From: Syntrophobacteraceae bacterium
GTDB lineage: Bacteria; Desulfobacterota; Syntrophobacteria; Syntrophobacterales; Syntrophobacteraceae
Length of the DNA stretch: 64,000 bases
NCBI GenBank assembly: GCA_003566995.1
Contig: PXBG01000151.1
Span: 1-64,000, forward strand
Direction of reading: 5' to 3'
Shown: positions 15,638 through 23,775 of the stretch, in pieces
Layout: each line of letters starts with the position of its first letter
Numbering within the stretch: the first letter of the stretch is position 1
Position numbers and translations under genes: made by a program
Notes under the pieces: generated by a model
The model's input: only the letters and a program-made list of their open reading frames with translations
Database searches by the model: none
What the model was told of the DNA's origin: nothing

Positions 15638-16040
15638 GGCAGGAATCCTCGCAGGGCTGAAATGAATGGTTATGATCGAACATGGGAACCATGGCTCATC
15701 GCTCAAAAAGGAAAATAACAGAGTCTTGAGAGAGGGTCAAAAGCTATTGCGCCTGACGCTCCTCTGAGGAGTCCCCGAAAAGGGGCTTTTCACGGTTCCA
15801 AAAAAGGTTTTGCACTCAGGGATTGACAGGTTGTGTGAAAAAAGTTACAAAACAATCATCGAGTGATGAGCGGGTTTCAAAGGTTTATGGGAACAGCCCA
15901 AGGGCTTTTTCGTTTGTTTTTTGCAGAACCCAATAAAATTCAGCTTTATTGACAACTTAAGCTCAGCCAGGTGAAAAAGTTTCGTATTCGACTCAATCTT
16001 CCTAAATTTTCCAAATCCTAACCAAACAGGATGGTGCCAA
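15638..16040. other. 403-bp intergenic region, AT-rich
   Basis: This gap between divergent genes is AT-rich and holds a rightward promoter candidate (15823-15851). No RNA gene is recognised. A short AGCCC-AA-GGGCT followed by a T-rich run near 15895-15920 is too small to call as a terminator. Confidence 0.5.
15823..15851 (+). promoter_or_regulatory. putative sigma-70-type promoter
   Basis: TTGACA at 15823-15828 and TACAAA at 15846-15851 are spaced by 17 bases. It would transcribe towards the small exported-protein gene at 16041, leaving a leader of about 185 bases. Confidence 0.5.
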
Positions 16041-16211
16041 ATGACAACACGTGTTCGATTTATCCATGCTCTTCTCGTCGTCATGCTGCTGGCTCTCACC
16101 GTCATGGGCCGCATGTCCATCGATCCGCCCCGTGCGGAAGCACAGCAACCGGCCGTCATGGAAACCCAGTCACCCACCTCGAATTCGCCCTCTGAAAACT
16201 TTGCGCCCTAG
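16041..16211 (+). CDS. Small exported or membrane-anchored protein, 56 residues
   Basis: The ATG at 16041 opens a 56-codon frame: a basic start (MTTRVRFIHA), a hydrophobic core (LLVVMLLALTVMG) that looks like a signal peptide, then a short polar tail rich in Pro, Ser and Gln. AGGATGG precedes the start. The protein is too small to assign to a family. A promoter candidate lies about 190 bases upstream and no terminator is evident. It could be a secreted peptide, or a chance frame; the signal-like start is the main support. Confidence 0.45.
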   Translation: MTTRVRFIHALLVVMLLALTVMGRMSIDPPRAEAQQPAVMETQSPTSNSPSENFAP

Positions 16212-16290
16212 TGAGAATGGAGCATGATGGAGTCAAAAGCCGTCATGCTCCACCCTGAAATGAACCTTTTCCCTCCTCCAGCTGATTTTT

Positions 16291-17022
16291 TCACAGGTCG
16301 TCAGGGGACAGGGGCCCGTCCCATACTCGATGACCATCCTCCCACAGTTTGCCCTCGACCTGAACCATCAACCGGTCCACAGTGCCGAACTGGGCGGAAG
16401 TCCTCACAAAAGCCTGCGTGAAAACGGTTCCCTGCAAGGACCCCCCACCCCAGCCCTCTCCGAACATCTTCCGGGAAACATGAACCGTTGCCACACCATC
16501 AGCAATTTGCACCTCCATGATTTCCAGGGACTCATGAACCACCGGCAACACCGTCTCATCGCCGGCCGCGGGTCCCTGGATCAAAGCCTCCAAAGCTTCC
16601 CGTAAAAGTTTTTCGGGTTCCTCAAAGAGCTTCACCTGGCGCTGGACCGGAATCACGTAGCCGAAAGGGCCGGCCCGGCCCGTGCGCACCGCCTCCGGGG
16701 ATGCGAAGTAAAGCTCCACGTCCACAAATTCCTCCGGTTTTCTCCTGAAGAGGGCCACCAGTTTTTGGTCCTTTTCGATCACAAATTCATAGGACTCTTG
16801 GGAACTGACCCTTTGCCCCTCTTTTTCCCATCCCTCGAAAACGTAGCCCTCAGAGGGCTCGGCCACCACCGTCACCGTGCTTCCATGCCTGTAGGTTCCG
16901 GCCCCTTGCACACCGCCACCCTCTTGAGGCCTGACCTCCAGGCTGATCTGGTGCTGCACGGCACACCCCACTCCCAACACGCCCCCGAAAAACAGGAGCA
17001 ACATCAAATTTTTCCAGCTCAT
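16291..17022 (-). CDS. GerMN-domain lipoprotein with bacterial repeat domain
   Basis: The 243-residue product starts with a lipoprotein signal (MSWKNLMLLLFFGGVLGVGC, lipobox LGVGC). Residues about 25-95 look like an InlB/Listeria-Bacteroides type repeat domain (YRHGSTVTVVAEPSEGYVFE, then GW, then FVIEKDQKLVALF). Residues about 100-230 form a GerMN domain (VDVELYFASPE, PEKLLREALEALIQGP, VQIADGVATVHVS, QAFVRTSAQF, LMVQVEGK). GerMN domains occur in spore germination protein GerM and in many Gram-negative lipoproteins of unknown role. The start at 17022 puts the lipobox at a normal distance, and the upstream 46 residues of the longer frame are not signal-like. It is a single-gene unit. Confidence 0.88.
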   Translation of the reverse strand: MSWKNLMLLLFFGGVLGVGCAVQHQISLEVRPQEGGGVQGAGTYRHGSTVTVVAEPSEGYVFEGWEKEGQRVSSQESYEFVIEKDQKLVALFRRKPEEFVDVELYFASPEAVRTGRAGPFGYVIPVQRQVKLFEEPEKLLREALEALIQGPAAGDETVLPVVHESLEIMEVQIADGVATVHVSRKMFGEGWGGGSLQGTVFTQAFVRTSAQFGTVDRLMVQVEGKLWEDGHRVWDGPLSPDDL

Positions 17023-17639
17023 AGAGGAGCACCCTTTCAGAGAATTGTTTGCCAAAAGATGAAAACGCAAGGTCTTTCCAGGCCCGCACACCCCCTGCCA
17101 CAAATTTTCGGCTTCAAGTTTTTTTTGAGAATGCCGATCATTGGCATGAGCCAAAACCATGCAGACGCCCTCTCCCGCAGATCGGCACCTGCGGGAGAGG
17201 GCACACTTTCACTCACATGATGCAAACGTTTCCGCGACACCGGGCCCAGGAAACCCATGAAGGGGTAAACTTCATTCAAAAGCCTTTTTTCATGGAGGAT
17301 CTTGCCTCGAAGGTTCGGGAATCCCTGGAGAACCCCCCACGCCATGCCTTGAAAAGGACAGCCTGACAGCTTTTATCTGTCAGTCGGCTCAACGTCATCT
17401 GCTATAGGCAAAATTCACCCTCCTGCTAAAATTCCCCCCAGATATCCCGCCAGTGCGAAGGAGCCCCACACTTTCGGGGTTTCTTTCCTTCGCCAATTCA
17501 CCGCTGTCGGTTCAGGCCTCTCAAGATAGTTCATTTTTGCCTGGCAGCTCCAGGGAGAATCTGGCGGAGTCCATAGAGAAACCAAATAAAAAGCATCCGC
17601 AAAACCTGACAAACCCATAAATTCCAGAGAGGGAAAAAC
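17023..17639. other. 617-bp intergenic region with two inverted repeats
   Basis: This gap between divergent genes contains no recognised gene. It holds the perfect hairpin at 17167-17202 and a shorter inverted repeat CTGACAG-7-CTGTCAG at 17363-17383 that might be a regulator site for the histidine kinase gene; both are listed for their structure only. Confidence 0.5.
17167..17202. repeat. perfect 14-bp inverted repeat
   Basis: GCCCTCTCCCGCAG and its exact complement flank an 8-base loop (ATCGGCAC). No T-run follows on either strand. It resembles the ppsA-trkH hairpin in size and GC richness and may be a REP-like or 3' stabilising element. Confidence 0.7.
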
Positions 17640-18950
17640 GTGAATGGCCACATGTCCCGAACCGAAGAGTGTGTGAGGATTTATCCCTCCAAAGGGATCG
17701 AATCCCTTGCCGGGTCCAACGGAAGGCTTCAGGCGGAAATCGCCATGCGAAAACAGCTCGAAACACGACAGAGACTCCATGACGCACGCCTGGAGGCTCT
17801 CCACAAACTCATCCACATGACCGACGAGTCTGAACAGGAAATCGCCCGATTCACCCTCGAGCAGCAATTGCAGCTCACGGAAAGCGCAATGGGATGGATG
17901 GGTTTCATGGATGAAAACGAGACCATGAGGTCCCTTTTTGCCTCGTCCCAATGCCTCATGGAGGATGAAACCAGAAAGGCGAAGCCTCTCATTTTCAAGC
18001 TGGATCCTTCCGGGCTCTTGGAAAACGCCCAAAGCTGCCGGGAACCCCTCATCATCAACGACTACTCCAACAGCCAGGGCTGCGAAACGGGCCTTCCCGA
18101 GGGACACCTGTTTTTTCAGCGCCTCATGGTGGTTCCCCTTGTGAACGGCAGTTCCATCGTCGCCCTGGCCGTGGTGGCCAACAAAAAAGAGGACTATGAC
18201 GATTCCGATGTGAAGCTGGTGCGCCTGCTCCTGGATGGGGCGTGGAAGCTCATTCATCGCAAGAGACTGGAAAGGGAACGGAGGGAATCGGAGCGTTTCA
18301 TGGCCATGGGGAGCACCCTCTCCGCCCTTGCCCACGACATGAAAGTCCCCCTGGTGGCCATGGGAGGGTTCACGCGCAGAGCCATGAAAAACCTGACACC
18401 CGAAAGCCAGGACCACAGAAGCCTGAGCATTGTTTTTTCTGAAGTGAAGCGCCTTGAACGAATGGTCAGAAACATCCTCGATTTTTCCAAACCCATCAGG
18501 CTGGAACTGGAAACGGTGGATGTGGAGCCCCTCATCAGGGAAAGCCTCGCCCTCCTCGAACCCATCATCGGTGAAAACCGGGTGAGCGTGGAAAACCGCT
18601 GCCCACAAGACCTTCCCCCCCTTTGCTTGGACGCTCAGCGAGTGAAGCAGGCTCTCCTCGGTCTGCTGGTCAACGCCATTCAGGCCGCCCCGCCGGACAG
18701 CCGTGTGACGGTGAACGCTTGTGCAAGGGGAAAAAAGCTTTTCATCGAAGTGACGGACCAGGGAAAGGGCATTGCAGAGGGAATGGAGGATAAAATCTTC
18801 AAGCCTTTTTTCACGACCAAAAAAGACGGGAACGGCCTTGGACTCCCCATTGCCTGGAAAATCATCGAGGCTCATGGAGGACAGCTCAAAGCCATGAAGA
18901 ATCCTCTTGAAGGGGCAACCTTCAGAATCGAACTGCCCTTGGGGGAATGA
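17640..18950 (+). CDS. GAF-domain sensor histidine kinase, orphan
   Basis: The 436-residue cytoplasmic protein has a GAF domain (about 50-205, containing LTESAMGWMGFMDENE and REPLIINDY), a HisKA dimerisation domain with phospho-acceptor His232 in SALAHDMKVPLVAM, and a HATPase domain (about 325-436; N box LLVNAIQAAP, G1 DQGKGI, F box KPFFTTK, G2 GNGLGL). No transmembrane helix is present. The GTG start at 17640 follows AGAGAGGG. No response regulator is adjacent, so its partner must be elsewhere. The GAF domain senses an unknown small ligand. Domain assignments are certain; signal and output are not. Confidence 0.92.
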   Translation: MNGHMSRTEECVRIYPSKGIESLAGSNGRLQAEIAMRKQLETRQRLHDARLEALHKLIHMTDESEQEIARFTLEQQLQLTESAMGWMGFMDENETMRSLFASSQCLMEDETRKAKPLIFKLDPSGLLENAQSCREPLIINDYSNSQGCETGLPEGHLFFQRLMVVPLVNGSSIVALAVVANKKEDYDDSDVKLVRLLLDGAWKLIHRKRLERERRESERFMAMGSTLSALAHDMKVPLVAMGGFTRRAMKNLTPESQDHRSLSIVFSEVKRLERMVRNILDFSKPIRLELETVDVEPLIRESLALLEPIIGENRVSVENRCPQDLPPLCLDAQRVKQALLGLLVNAIQAAPPDSRVTVNACARGKKLFIEVTDQGKGIAEGMEDKIFKPFFTTKKDGNGLGLPIAWKIIEAHGGQLKAMKNPLEGATFRIELPLGE

Positions 18951-19117
18951 GGCACAAGAACCCCGGGATTCCTTCTGAGACAGTCAAGGGAGTTGATGAT
19001 TACCTGGTTTATTTTGGCACATACAGGAGGTGAATACTGGTTTCTGAGTCATGAATGAAACACATTCCTGCCCTGAAGCCCCAGGACGATGGGCCATGAA
19101 ATGAAAGGAGGACCAGC

Positions 19118-19681
19118 ATGCCGTATACGTTGAAACCCGGAGATGCCCTCATCGTGGTCGATGTTCAGAAAGATTACTGCCCGGGAGGCACCTTGCCAGT
19201 GAAGGATGCGGAAGCGATCATCTCCGTCATCAATGGCTGGATTGCAGAGGCCATTGCCAGAAAAGTGCCCGTATACGCATCGCGCGACTGGCACCCCCGA
19301 GGCCACATCAGCTTCCTGGAACGGGGAGGCCCCTGGCCCCCGCACTGTCTTCAGGGCAGTGACGGCGCCCGCTTTCATCCTGAACTCCTGCTTTTCCAGT
19401 GGGTCAACATCGTGACAAAAGGAATGCATCCCCACCGGGAACAAAACTCCGTCTTCGACGGGACCGCACTTGCGGCCCAGCTGCGCCGGAAGGGCATCGA
19501 ACGCCTCTGGATCGGAGGGCTCTCCAAGGGGCTGTGCGTCTGTGCAACGGCCCTCGATGCCTGCAGGGAAGGGTTTGAGGTCATCCTGATCGCTGACGCC
19601 ACACGGCCTGCCCCTCAATGGAACATCGAAAGCATCCCCTTTGAAAACTGTGAGACCTGGATGGAACAGCACACCACGTGA
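19118..19681 (+). CDS. pncA: Nicotinamidase / isochorismatase family hydrolase
   Basis: The 187-residue enzyme matches PncA: catalytic Asp in IVVDVQKDYCPGG (about residue 13), metal-binding region SRDWHPRGHISF, HCLQGSDGARFHPEL, lysine in VTKGMH, and the cis-peptide/nucleophile loop IGGLSKGLCVCATALDA with Cys. It deamidates nicotinamide to nicotinate in NAD salvage. In the common form the nucleophile motif is D-x-CV; here it is KGLCVCAT, with Lys-Gly in place of Asp-x but the Cys retained. AAAGGAGGACC gives a strong start. It stands alone; the following 230 bases before a convergent gene show no feature. Confidence 0.9.
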   Translation: MPYTLKPGDALIVVDVQKDYCPGGTLPVKDAEAIISVINGWIAEAIARKVPVYASRDWHPRGHISFLERGGPWPPHCLQGSDGARFHPELLLFQWVNIVTKGMHPHREQNSVFDGTALAAQLRRKGIERLWIGGLSKGLCVCATALDACREGFEVILIADATRPAPQWNIESIPFENCETWMEQHTT

Positions 19682-19911
19682 GGTTTTTTTGCACCCGAAA
19701 AGTTCCCCGGGACTCGGGAGAGGGGCATGCCGAAGGAAGATGGATGCGCCCTCTTTCACCCCCTGCGCAAAATATTTCAGCCCGCCCCGCAAGAAAAGCC
19801 ACCCCTGATCACGCCAGGAAGAAAACCCGAAGGGGACAGGCTCCCAGACGTTGCATCAAGCAGGAGCCTTCCGCAACAGTTCCTTCTTTCCCATGCTGCT
19901 TTCTTCTGTGA

Positions 19912-20649
19912 TCAGGAGACCAGCGCCCGCCGCAGGTAGACGAGCCCCAGTTCCAGAAGGGAAAGATCGTCATGGTGCACACGGCGGCGCAGATATTCCT
20001 CTGTGTTCAACGCGTCCAAAAGGTTGGTGGAAGCGACAAAGTCCCTGAAGACATCGAGATTGTACAGGGCAACGACCACCTTATGAAGTGCCCGTTCATC
20101 CAGGGGCCGCCCAAGAGACGTCTTCACTCTCAGGACAAAATCCACCATGCGATCGTTCAGGGTGAGATACATTCCCAGTTCCTGGTCAGCCACCCACTCA
20201 TGGACGGTTCTCACAGGATCTTCCCGGGTCCCCAGACAAGCCGGTGCGTCCAGGAGATAGTAGAACTCCTTTCGAACCTCACCGCCCGTTCTGGCGGAAA
20301 CGGCCCTGGCCAGGGGATAGAGCCGGCAGGACGTGGGACGGTCTGCATAAACGGTGCACCCTCGAACACTCACAAAAGGGCAGGTTCTTCCCGGGTCATC
20401 TTCCATCCTGATGGCAACAACGGGAAAACCCGTCCCGGGATCGACGTTGTAAAGGGTGTGCCGGGACAGGAAGTCGTCCGAATGCATGCCAAGGGCGTTT
20501 TTCAGCCGCAGAACATCATAGGGGGTCAGTGGCAGATGCTTGTTGGCACAGCAGCTATTGAAACAGGAGAGGCCCCCATGGCATGAGAACCGGAAACGAT
20601 CGAAGGAACTCAGTCTTCGAATGTTGGAAGGTGTGGAATCTATGAACAT
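19912..20649 (-). CDS. YkgJ family cysteine cluster protein
   Basis: From the ATG at 20649 the protein has 245 residues. It carries the zinc/iron-chelating cluster of the YkgJ (CxxCxxCC) group: FSCHGGLSCFNSCCAN near residue 22, then TCPFVSVRGCTVYADRPTSC with RLYPLAR, which is the hallmark C...C-Y--RP--CR-YP. The rest is helical. These proteins bind a metal through the Cys cluster; substrate and role are unknown. The chosen start avoids a longer upstream extension that is not conserved-looking. It converges on nicotinamidase and no operon partner is present. Confidence 0.88.
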   Translation of the reverse strand: MFIDSTPSNIRRLSSFDRFRFSCHGGLSCFNSCCANKHLPLTPYDVLRLKNALGMHSDDFLSRHTLYNVDPGTGFPVVAIRMEDDPGRTCPFVSVRGCTVYADRPTSCRLYPLARAVSARTGGEVRKEFYYLLDAPACLGTREDPVRTVHEWVADQELGMYLTLNDRMVDFVLRVKTSLGRPLDERALHKVVVALYNLDVFRDFVASTNLLDALNTEEYLRRRVHHDDLSLLELGLVYLRRALVS

Positions 20650-20826
20650 TATTGTGTTCTTCCTCCTGATATCCTTGCACTGGGCTGCAGGCCCCTTGCC
20701 GGCCGCCAGACTATCACAAAAACAACTGTGTACGGAATTCATGAAAAATCCGGGGAGGCTTTTTTTAAGGTGGAGCGGCATGCACACGGAGCCCTTCGTG
20801 CACAGCCTCCCCGAGTTCAAACAGCA

Positions 20827-20854
20827 AAGGGGCTACGGTTTCCCGTAACCCCTT
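20827..20854. terminator. bidirectional hairpin after tRNA-Leu
   Basis: AAGGGGCTACGG and CCGTAACCCCTT pair around a TTTC loop (12 pairs including one G-T type). It lies nine bases beyond the tRNA 3' end in the direction of tRNA transcription; on the plus strand it is followed by GGTTTTT. It is probably the tRNA terminator, although the T-run is better on the plus strand. Confidence 0.65.
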
Positions 20855-20862
20855 GGTTTTTC

Positions 20863-20949
20863 TGGTGCCGAAGCGGGGACTCGAACCCCGACAGGCATAC
20901 GCCCACTAGACCCTGAACCTAGCGCGTCTACCAGTTCCGCCACTTCGGC
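20863..20949 (-). tRNA. tRNA-Leu (anticodon CAG)
   Basis: The 87-base gene on the minus strand starts GCCGAAGTGG and ends GCTTCGGC-ACCA, giving a full acceptor stem with genomically encoded CCA. The D arm has GGTAGAC, the anticodon stem-loop CTAGG-TTCAGGG-TCTAG gives CAG, a long class II variable arm follows, and the T arm has GGTTCGAGTCC. It decodes CUG leucine codons. A clear promoter lies about 25 bases upstream. Confidence 0.98.
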
Positions 20950-20980
20950 TCATAAAAAATATTGCAATCAGGTAAGGCGT

Positions 20981-21009
20981 AACGTATGCTAAAAATCTTT
21001 TGCTGTCAA
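20981..21009 (-). promoter_or_regulatory. promoter of tRNA-Leu
   Basis: On the minus strand TTGACA (21004-21009) and TACGTT (20981-20986) are separated by 17 bases; the tRNA 5' end is about 30 bases downstream of the -10 box. It also lies in the leader of the divergent ribF gene. Confidence 0.75.
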
Positions 21010-21046
21010 GGTCATTTTTAGTTAAAGGGAGGTTCAAACAATTCTC

Positions 21047-21991
21047 ATGGACGTGTTTGTGGGCGTCGACAACTTAACGAGATCCTTTAAAAATCCAGTC
21101 ATCACCATCGGCAACTTTGACGGGGTTCACTATGGCCACCAGGTTCTTTTTCGCAAAGTCAAGGACTGGGCCCGGGAAGTGGAAGGGGAAGCCATGGTCA
21201 TGACCTTCAATCCCCATCCCCTGGAAGTGCTCTTTCCCGGAAAAGGACCCGAGCGCATCACCACCCACGAGAGGAAGCTGGAACTCATCGGAGCCAACGG
21301 CATGGACGCCACGGTTGTCATTCCTTTCACACCTGAATTCGCCCGTATCTCCGCCAGGGATTTTGTGAAAACCATCCTGGTGGACAAGATCGGCGTCAGG
21401 GGCATCGTGGTGGGCCATGATTACCGTTTCGGCCGTGAACGGGAAGGGGACATCGCAAACCTTCAGGAGATGGGTGCAGAGTTCGGTTTCGAAGTGGCCA
21501 CCCTTTCGGGCATCAAGATGGGGAACACCGTGGTGAGCAGCACGGCCATCCGCCAGCTCATCAAAGGAGGGGACATCGCCGAAGTCAACCGGCTTCTGGG
21601 AAGGGCCCACGACATCTCGGGAACGGTCATCACCGGGCGGCGCCGCGGCGGAAAAACGATCGGCTTTCCCACAGCCAACATACGCCCCGCGCCCCAGGCT
21701 CTTTTAAGGCCCGGAGTTTACGTGGTGCGGGTGGAAGTGAAGGGAAAGATTTACGGGGGAGCGGCCAACATGGGCTACAACCCCACTTTTGGAGACACCC
21801 CCCTGTCCCTGGAGGTCCACCTGCTCGACTTCCAGGAAGACCTTTACGGGGAACACATCACCGTTCGATTTCTGGAGCGCCTGAGAGATGAAAAAAGGTT
21901 CTCCGGCATCGATGAACTCATTGCACAAATAAGAATAGACGTGGAAAAAACCCGCCAAATTCTGGCAGAAAAAGCTGGCCAGCCCTACTGA
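21047..21991 (+). CDS. ribF: Bifunctional riboflavin kinase / FAD synthetase
   Basis: The 314-residue enzyme makes FMN then FAD. The N-terminal nucleotidyltransferase domain (about 15-180) has TIGNFDGVHYGHQVL, FNPHPLEVL, GHDYRFGREREG and the late VVSSTAIRQLI. The C-terminal kinase domain (about 185-310) has GRRRGGKTIGFPTANI, GVYVVRVEVKGK, NMGYNPTFG and LEVHLLDF. Length is normal. The start ATG is preceded by GGGAGGTTCAAACAATTCTC, with GGGAGG slightly distant. It converges on and overlaps the last seven bases of hflX, which is transcribed from the opposite strand, so no terminator separates them. Confidence 0.96.
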   Translation: MDVFVGVDNLTRSFKNPVITIGNFDGVHYGHQVLFRKVKDWAREVEGEAMVMTFNPHPLEVLFPGKGPERITTHERKLELIGANGMDATVVIPFTPEFARISARDFVKTILVDKIGVRGIVVGHDYRFGREREGDIANLQEMGAEFGFEVATLSGIKMGNTVVSSTAIRQLIKGGDIAEVNRLLGRAHDISGTVITGRRRGGKTIGFPTANIRPAPQALLRPGVYVVRVEVKGKIYGGAANMGYNPTFGDTPLSLEVHLLDFQEDLYGEHITVRFLERLRDEKRFSGIDELIAQIRIDVEKTRQILAEKAGQPY

Positions 21992-23709
21992 TCGGGGCCC
22001 TGCGTTTCCTGCTGGCCCTGTTCCCCGGAATCGCCCCCCGTTTCTCCCTCGCTGAAAACCTCCCGCTCTCTTTTCACCAGCATGGCGTCGATCTGGCTTT
22101 CCATGGCCTCGATGAGCGGCGTCAAAGACTCCGTTGAGAGGGCTGAAATGGCGATGCCCCCGTATTTTCTGAGGCAACGGTCCAACTCTTCGGGCTCCAC
22201 CCGATCTTTTTTGTTCAAAACCAGGATGCGCGGCTTCTGGTGCAACTCGAGCTCGTCAAGAATGCGTTCCACCGACTCCATCTGCTCTTCAAATCTCCGA
22301 TTGCTCACGTCCACCACGTGGAGCAGCAGGTCCGCATCGTCCAGCTCCTCCAGAGTGGCCGCGAAGGCATCCACCAGGTCTCTGGGCAGGTCCCGTATGA
22401 ACCCCACCGTGTCCGAGATGATCACCTCGAAGTCCCGGGGAAAACGCAACCGCCTGCTGGTGGGGTCCAGGGTGGCGAAAAGCTTGTTTTCCACAAACAC
22501 GCCACTCTGTGTGAGTGTGTTCAGCAGGGTTGATTTCCCCGCGTTGGTGTATCCCACGATGGAAATGATGGGCATTTCTTTGCGGACGCGGCGGGATCTT
22601 CTTTGAGCCCGGTTTTTCTTCACCTGCCTGAGCTCATTTTCCAGCTGGCTGATCCGATCGCGAATGCGCCGGCGATTGATTTCCAGCTTGGTTTCACCGG
22701 GACCGCGTGTGCCGATGCCCCCCGTCAGGCGGGACAAGGCATCGTCCTTCATCCCCAGACGGGGCAGAAGGTACTTGAGCTGGGCCATTTCCACCTGGAT
22801 TTTACCTTCGCTGCTTCGTGCGCGCTGAGCGAAAATGTCCAGGATCAGCTGAGTGCGATCGATGACCCTCAGTTCCGTGTTGTCCGTGAGAGAGCGCACC
22901 TGGGAAGGGTTGAGCTCCTGGTCGAAAATGAGCAGGTCCACTCCGAGCTGAAGGGCTCTCAGAACGATCTCGCTCAGTTTTCCTTTTCCAATGAGATACT
23001 TGGGATTGATGACGCGGGGACGCTGAATGATGGTGTCCACGGCCGTGATGCCGCTGGTGTGAGCCAGTTCCACCAGTTCGTCCATGGAGGCCTCCGCCTC
23101 TTCCCGCCCGGCGTTGGTGACGCTCACCAGAATGGCGCGGTCTCCCCGGCTCGAAGCGGGCAGCGCCATTCGGCTCCGCTCCAGTTCATCCTCCAGAGAC
23201 TGAATGAGTTCCTGAAAATCAAGCCGATCGGGATCGTGGCAGGGTATGAGAGGCAGAATGTGCCAGCCGTTGCCGACTTCATGGGCAGAAGGCATGAGAT
23301 GGGCCACTTCCAGCTGGGTGGCACCGCCGTGCTGGTCCACTCGCACCGCGGCCACGCAGTCGAGGCGCAAAAACACCAGGTCCATGAGGTCGTCCTGAGT
23401 GAGGCCCTCTTCCTGAAGGTGGGTGTGGACGAGGCGAAGACCGCGCAGGCGCCACCTTCCACTGCGGCTTTTGGGCAGCTCGGGAATGAAGATGGCCCGA
23501 GGCCCTCCCACAATGATCATTTCCACAGAGCCATCCCGGCTCAGAAGAAGCCCCAGCTGGCGTCCGCACTCGAATGACAGGCGGGCCATGTCTCGTGCAA
23601 GGTCGGAAGAAACGACCTGGCGAAGATTCACTTTCCGTCGGCCAAGCTTTTCGATCCGCTGCCGAAGGCTGCCCTTCAGTCCCGAAATATTACCGTGAAT
23701 TCTTGCGAT
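21985..23709 (-). CDS. hflX: GTPase HflX, probably with a non-canonical start codon
   Basis: The 548-residue part starting at GTG 23631 has the HflX domain, the glycine-rich GLGTRGPGE-type segment (GGIGTRGPGETKLE), and a GTPase with VGYTNAGKSTLLN (G1), DTVGFIRDLP (G3) and NKKD (G4). HflX binds the 50S subunit and rescues or splits stalled ribosomes in stress. The family's conserved N-terminus GN--GLK is encoded in frame upstream (IHGNISGLKGSLRQRIEKL), but no ATG, GTG or TTG lies between it and the in-frame TAA. AAGGAG sits nine bases before an ATC at 23707-23709, so I extend to that codon (574 residues). Alternatives are ATT at 23700 or a shorter GTG-started protein. It follows paaK in the leftward block. 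Confidence 0.85.
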   Translation of the reverse strand: MARIHGNISGLKGSLRQRIEKLGRRKVNLRQVVSSDLARDMARLSFECGRQLGLLLSRDGSVEMIIVGGPRAIFIPELPKSRSGRWRLRGLRLVHTHLQEEGLTQDDLMDLVFLRLDCVAAVRVDQHGGATQLEVAHLMPSAHEVGNGWHILPLIPCHDPDRLDFQELIQSLEDELERSRMALPASSRGDRAILVSVTNAGREEAEASMDELVELAHTSGITAVDTIIQRPRVINPKYLIGKGKLSEIVLRALQLGVDLLIFDQELNPSQVRSLTDNTELRVIDRTQLILDIFAQRARSSEGKIQVEMAQLKYLLPRLGMKDDALSRLTGGIGTRGPGETKLEINRRRIRDRISQLENELRQVKKNRAQRRSRRVRKEMPIISIVGYTNAGKSTLLNTLTQSGVFVENKLFATLDPTSRRLRFPRDFEVIISDTVGFIRDLPRDLVDAFAATLEELDDADLLLHVVDVSNRRFEEQMESVERILDELELHQKPRILVLNKKDRVEPEELDRCLRKYGGIAISALSTESLTPLIEAMESQIDAMLVKREREVFSEGETGGDSGEQGQQETQGPDQ

Positions 23710-23775
23710 GGAATGTGTCTCCTTTTAAATGAAAGATTTTCAGCCTTCACGAGCATGAAGGAACGCATCGGCTCC

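Noticed and set aside
15895..15925. Terminator-like AGCCCAAGGGCT followed by T-rich sequence
   Set aside because: Stem is only four or five pairs with a two- to four-base loop; too weak, and no gene ends just before it.
20540..20848. Plus-strand frame with a signal-like hydrophobic start near 20645
   Set aside because: Lies over the start of the YkgJ-type gene on the other strand and runs into the tRNA terminator; no family features.
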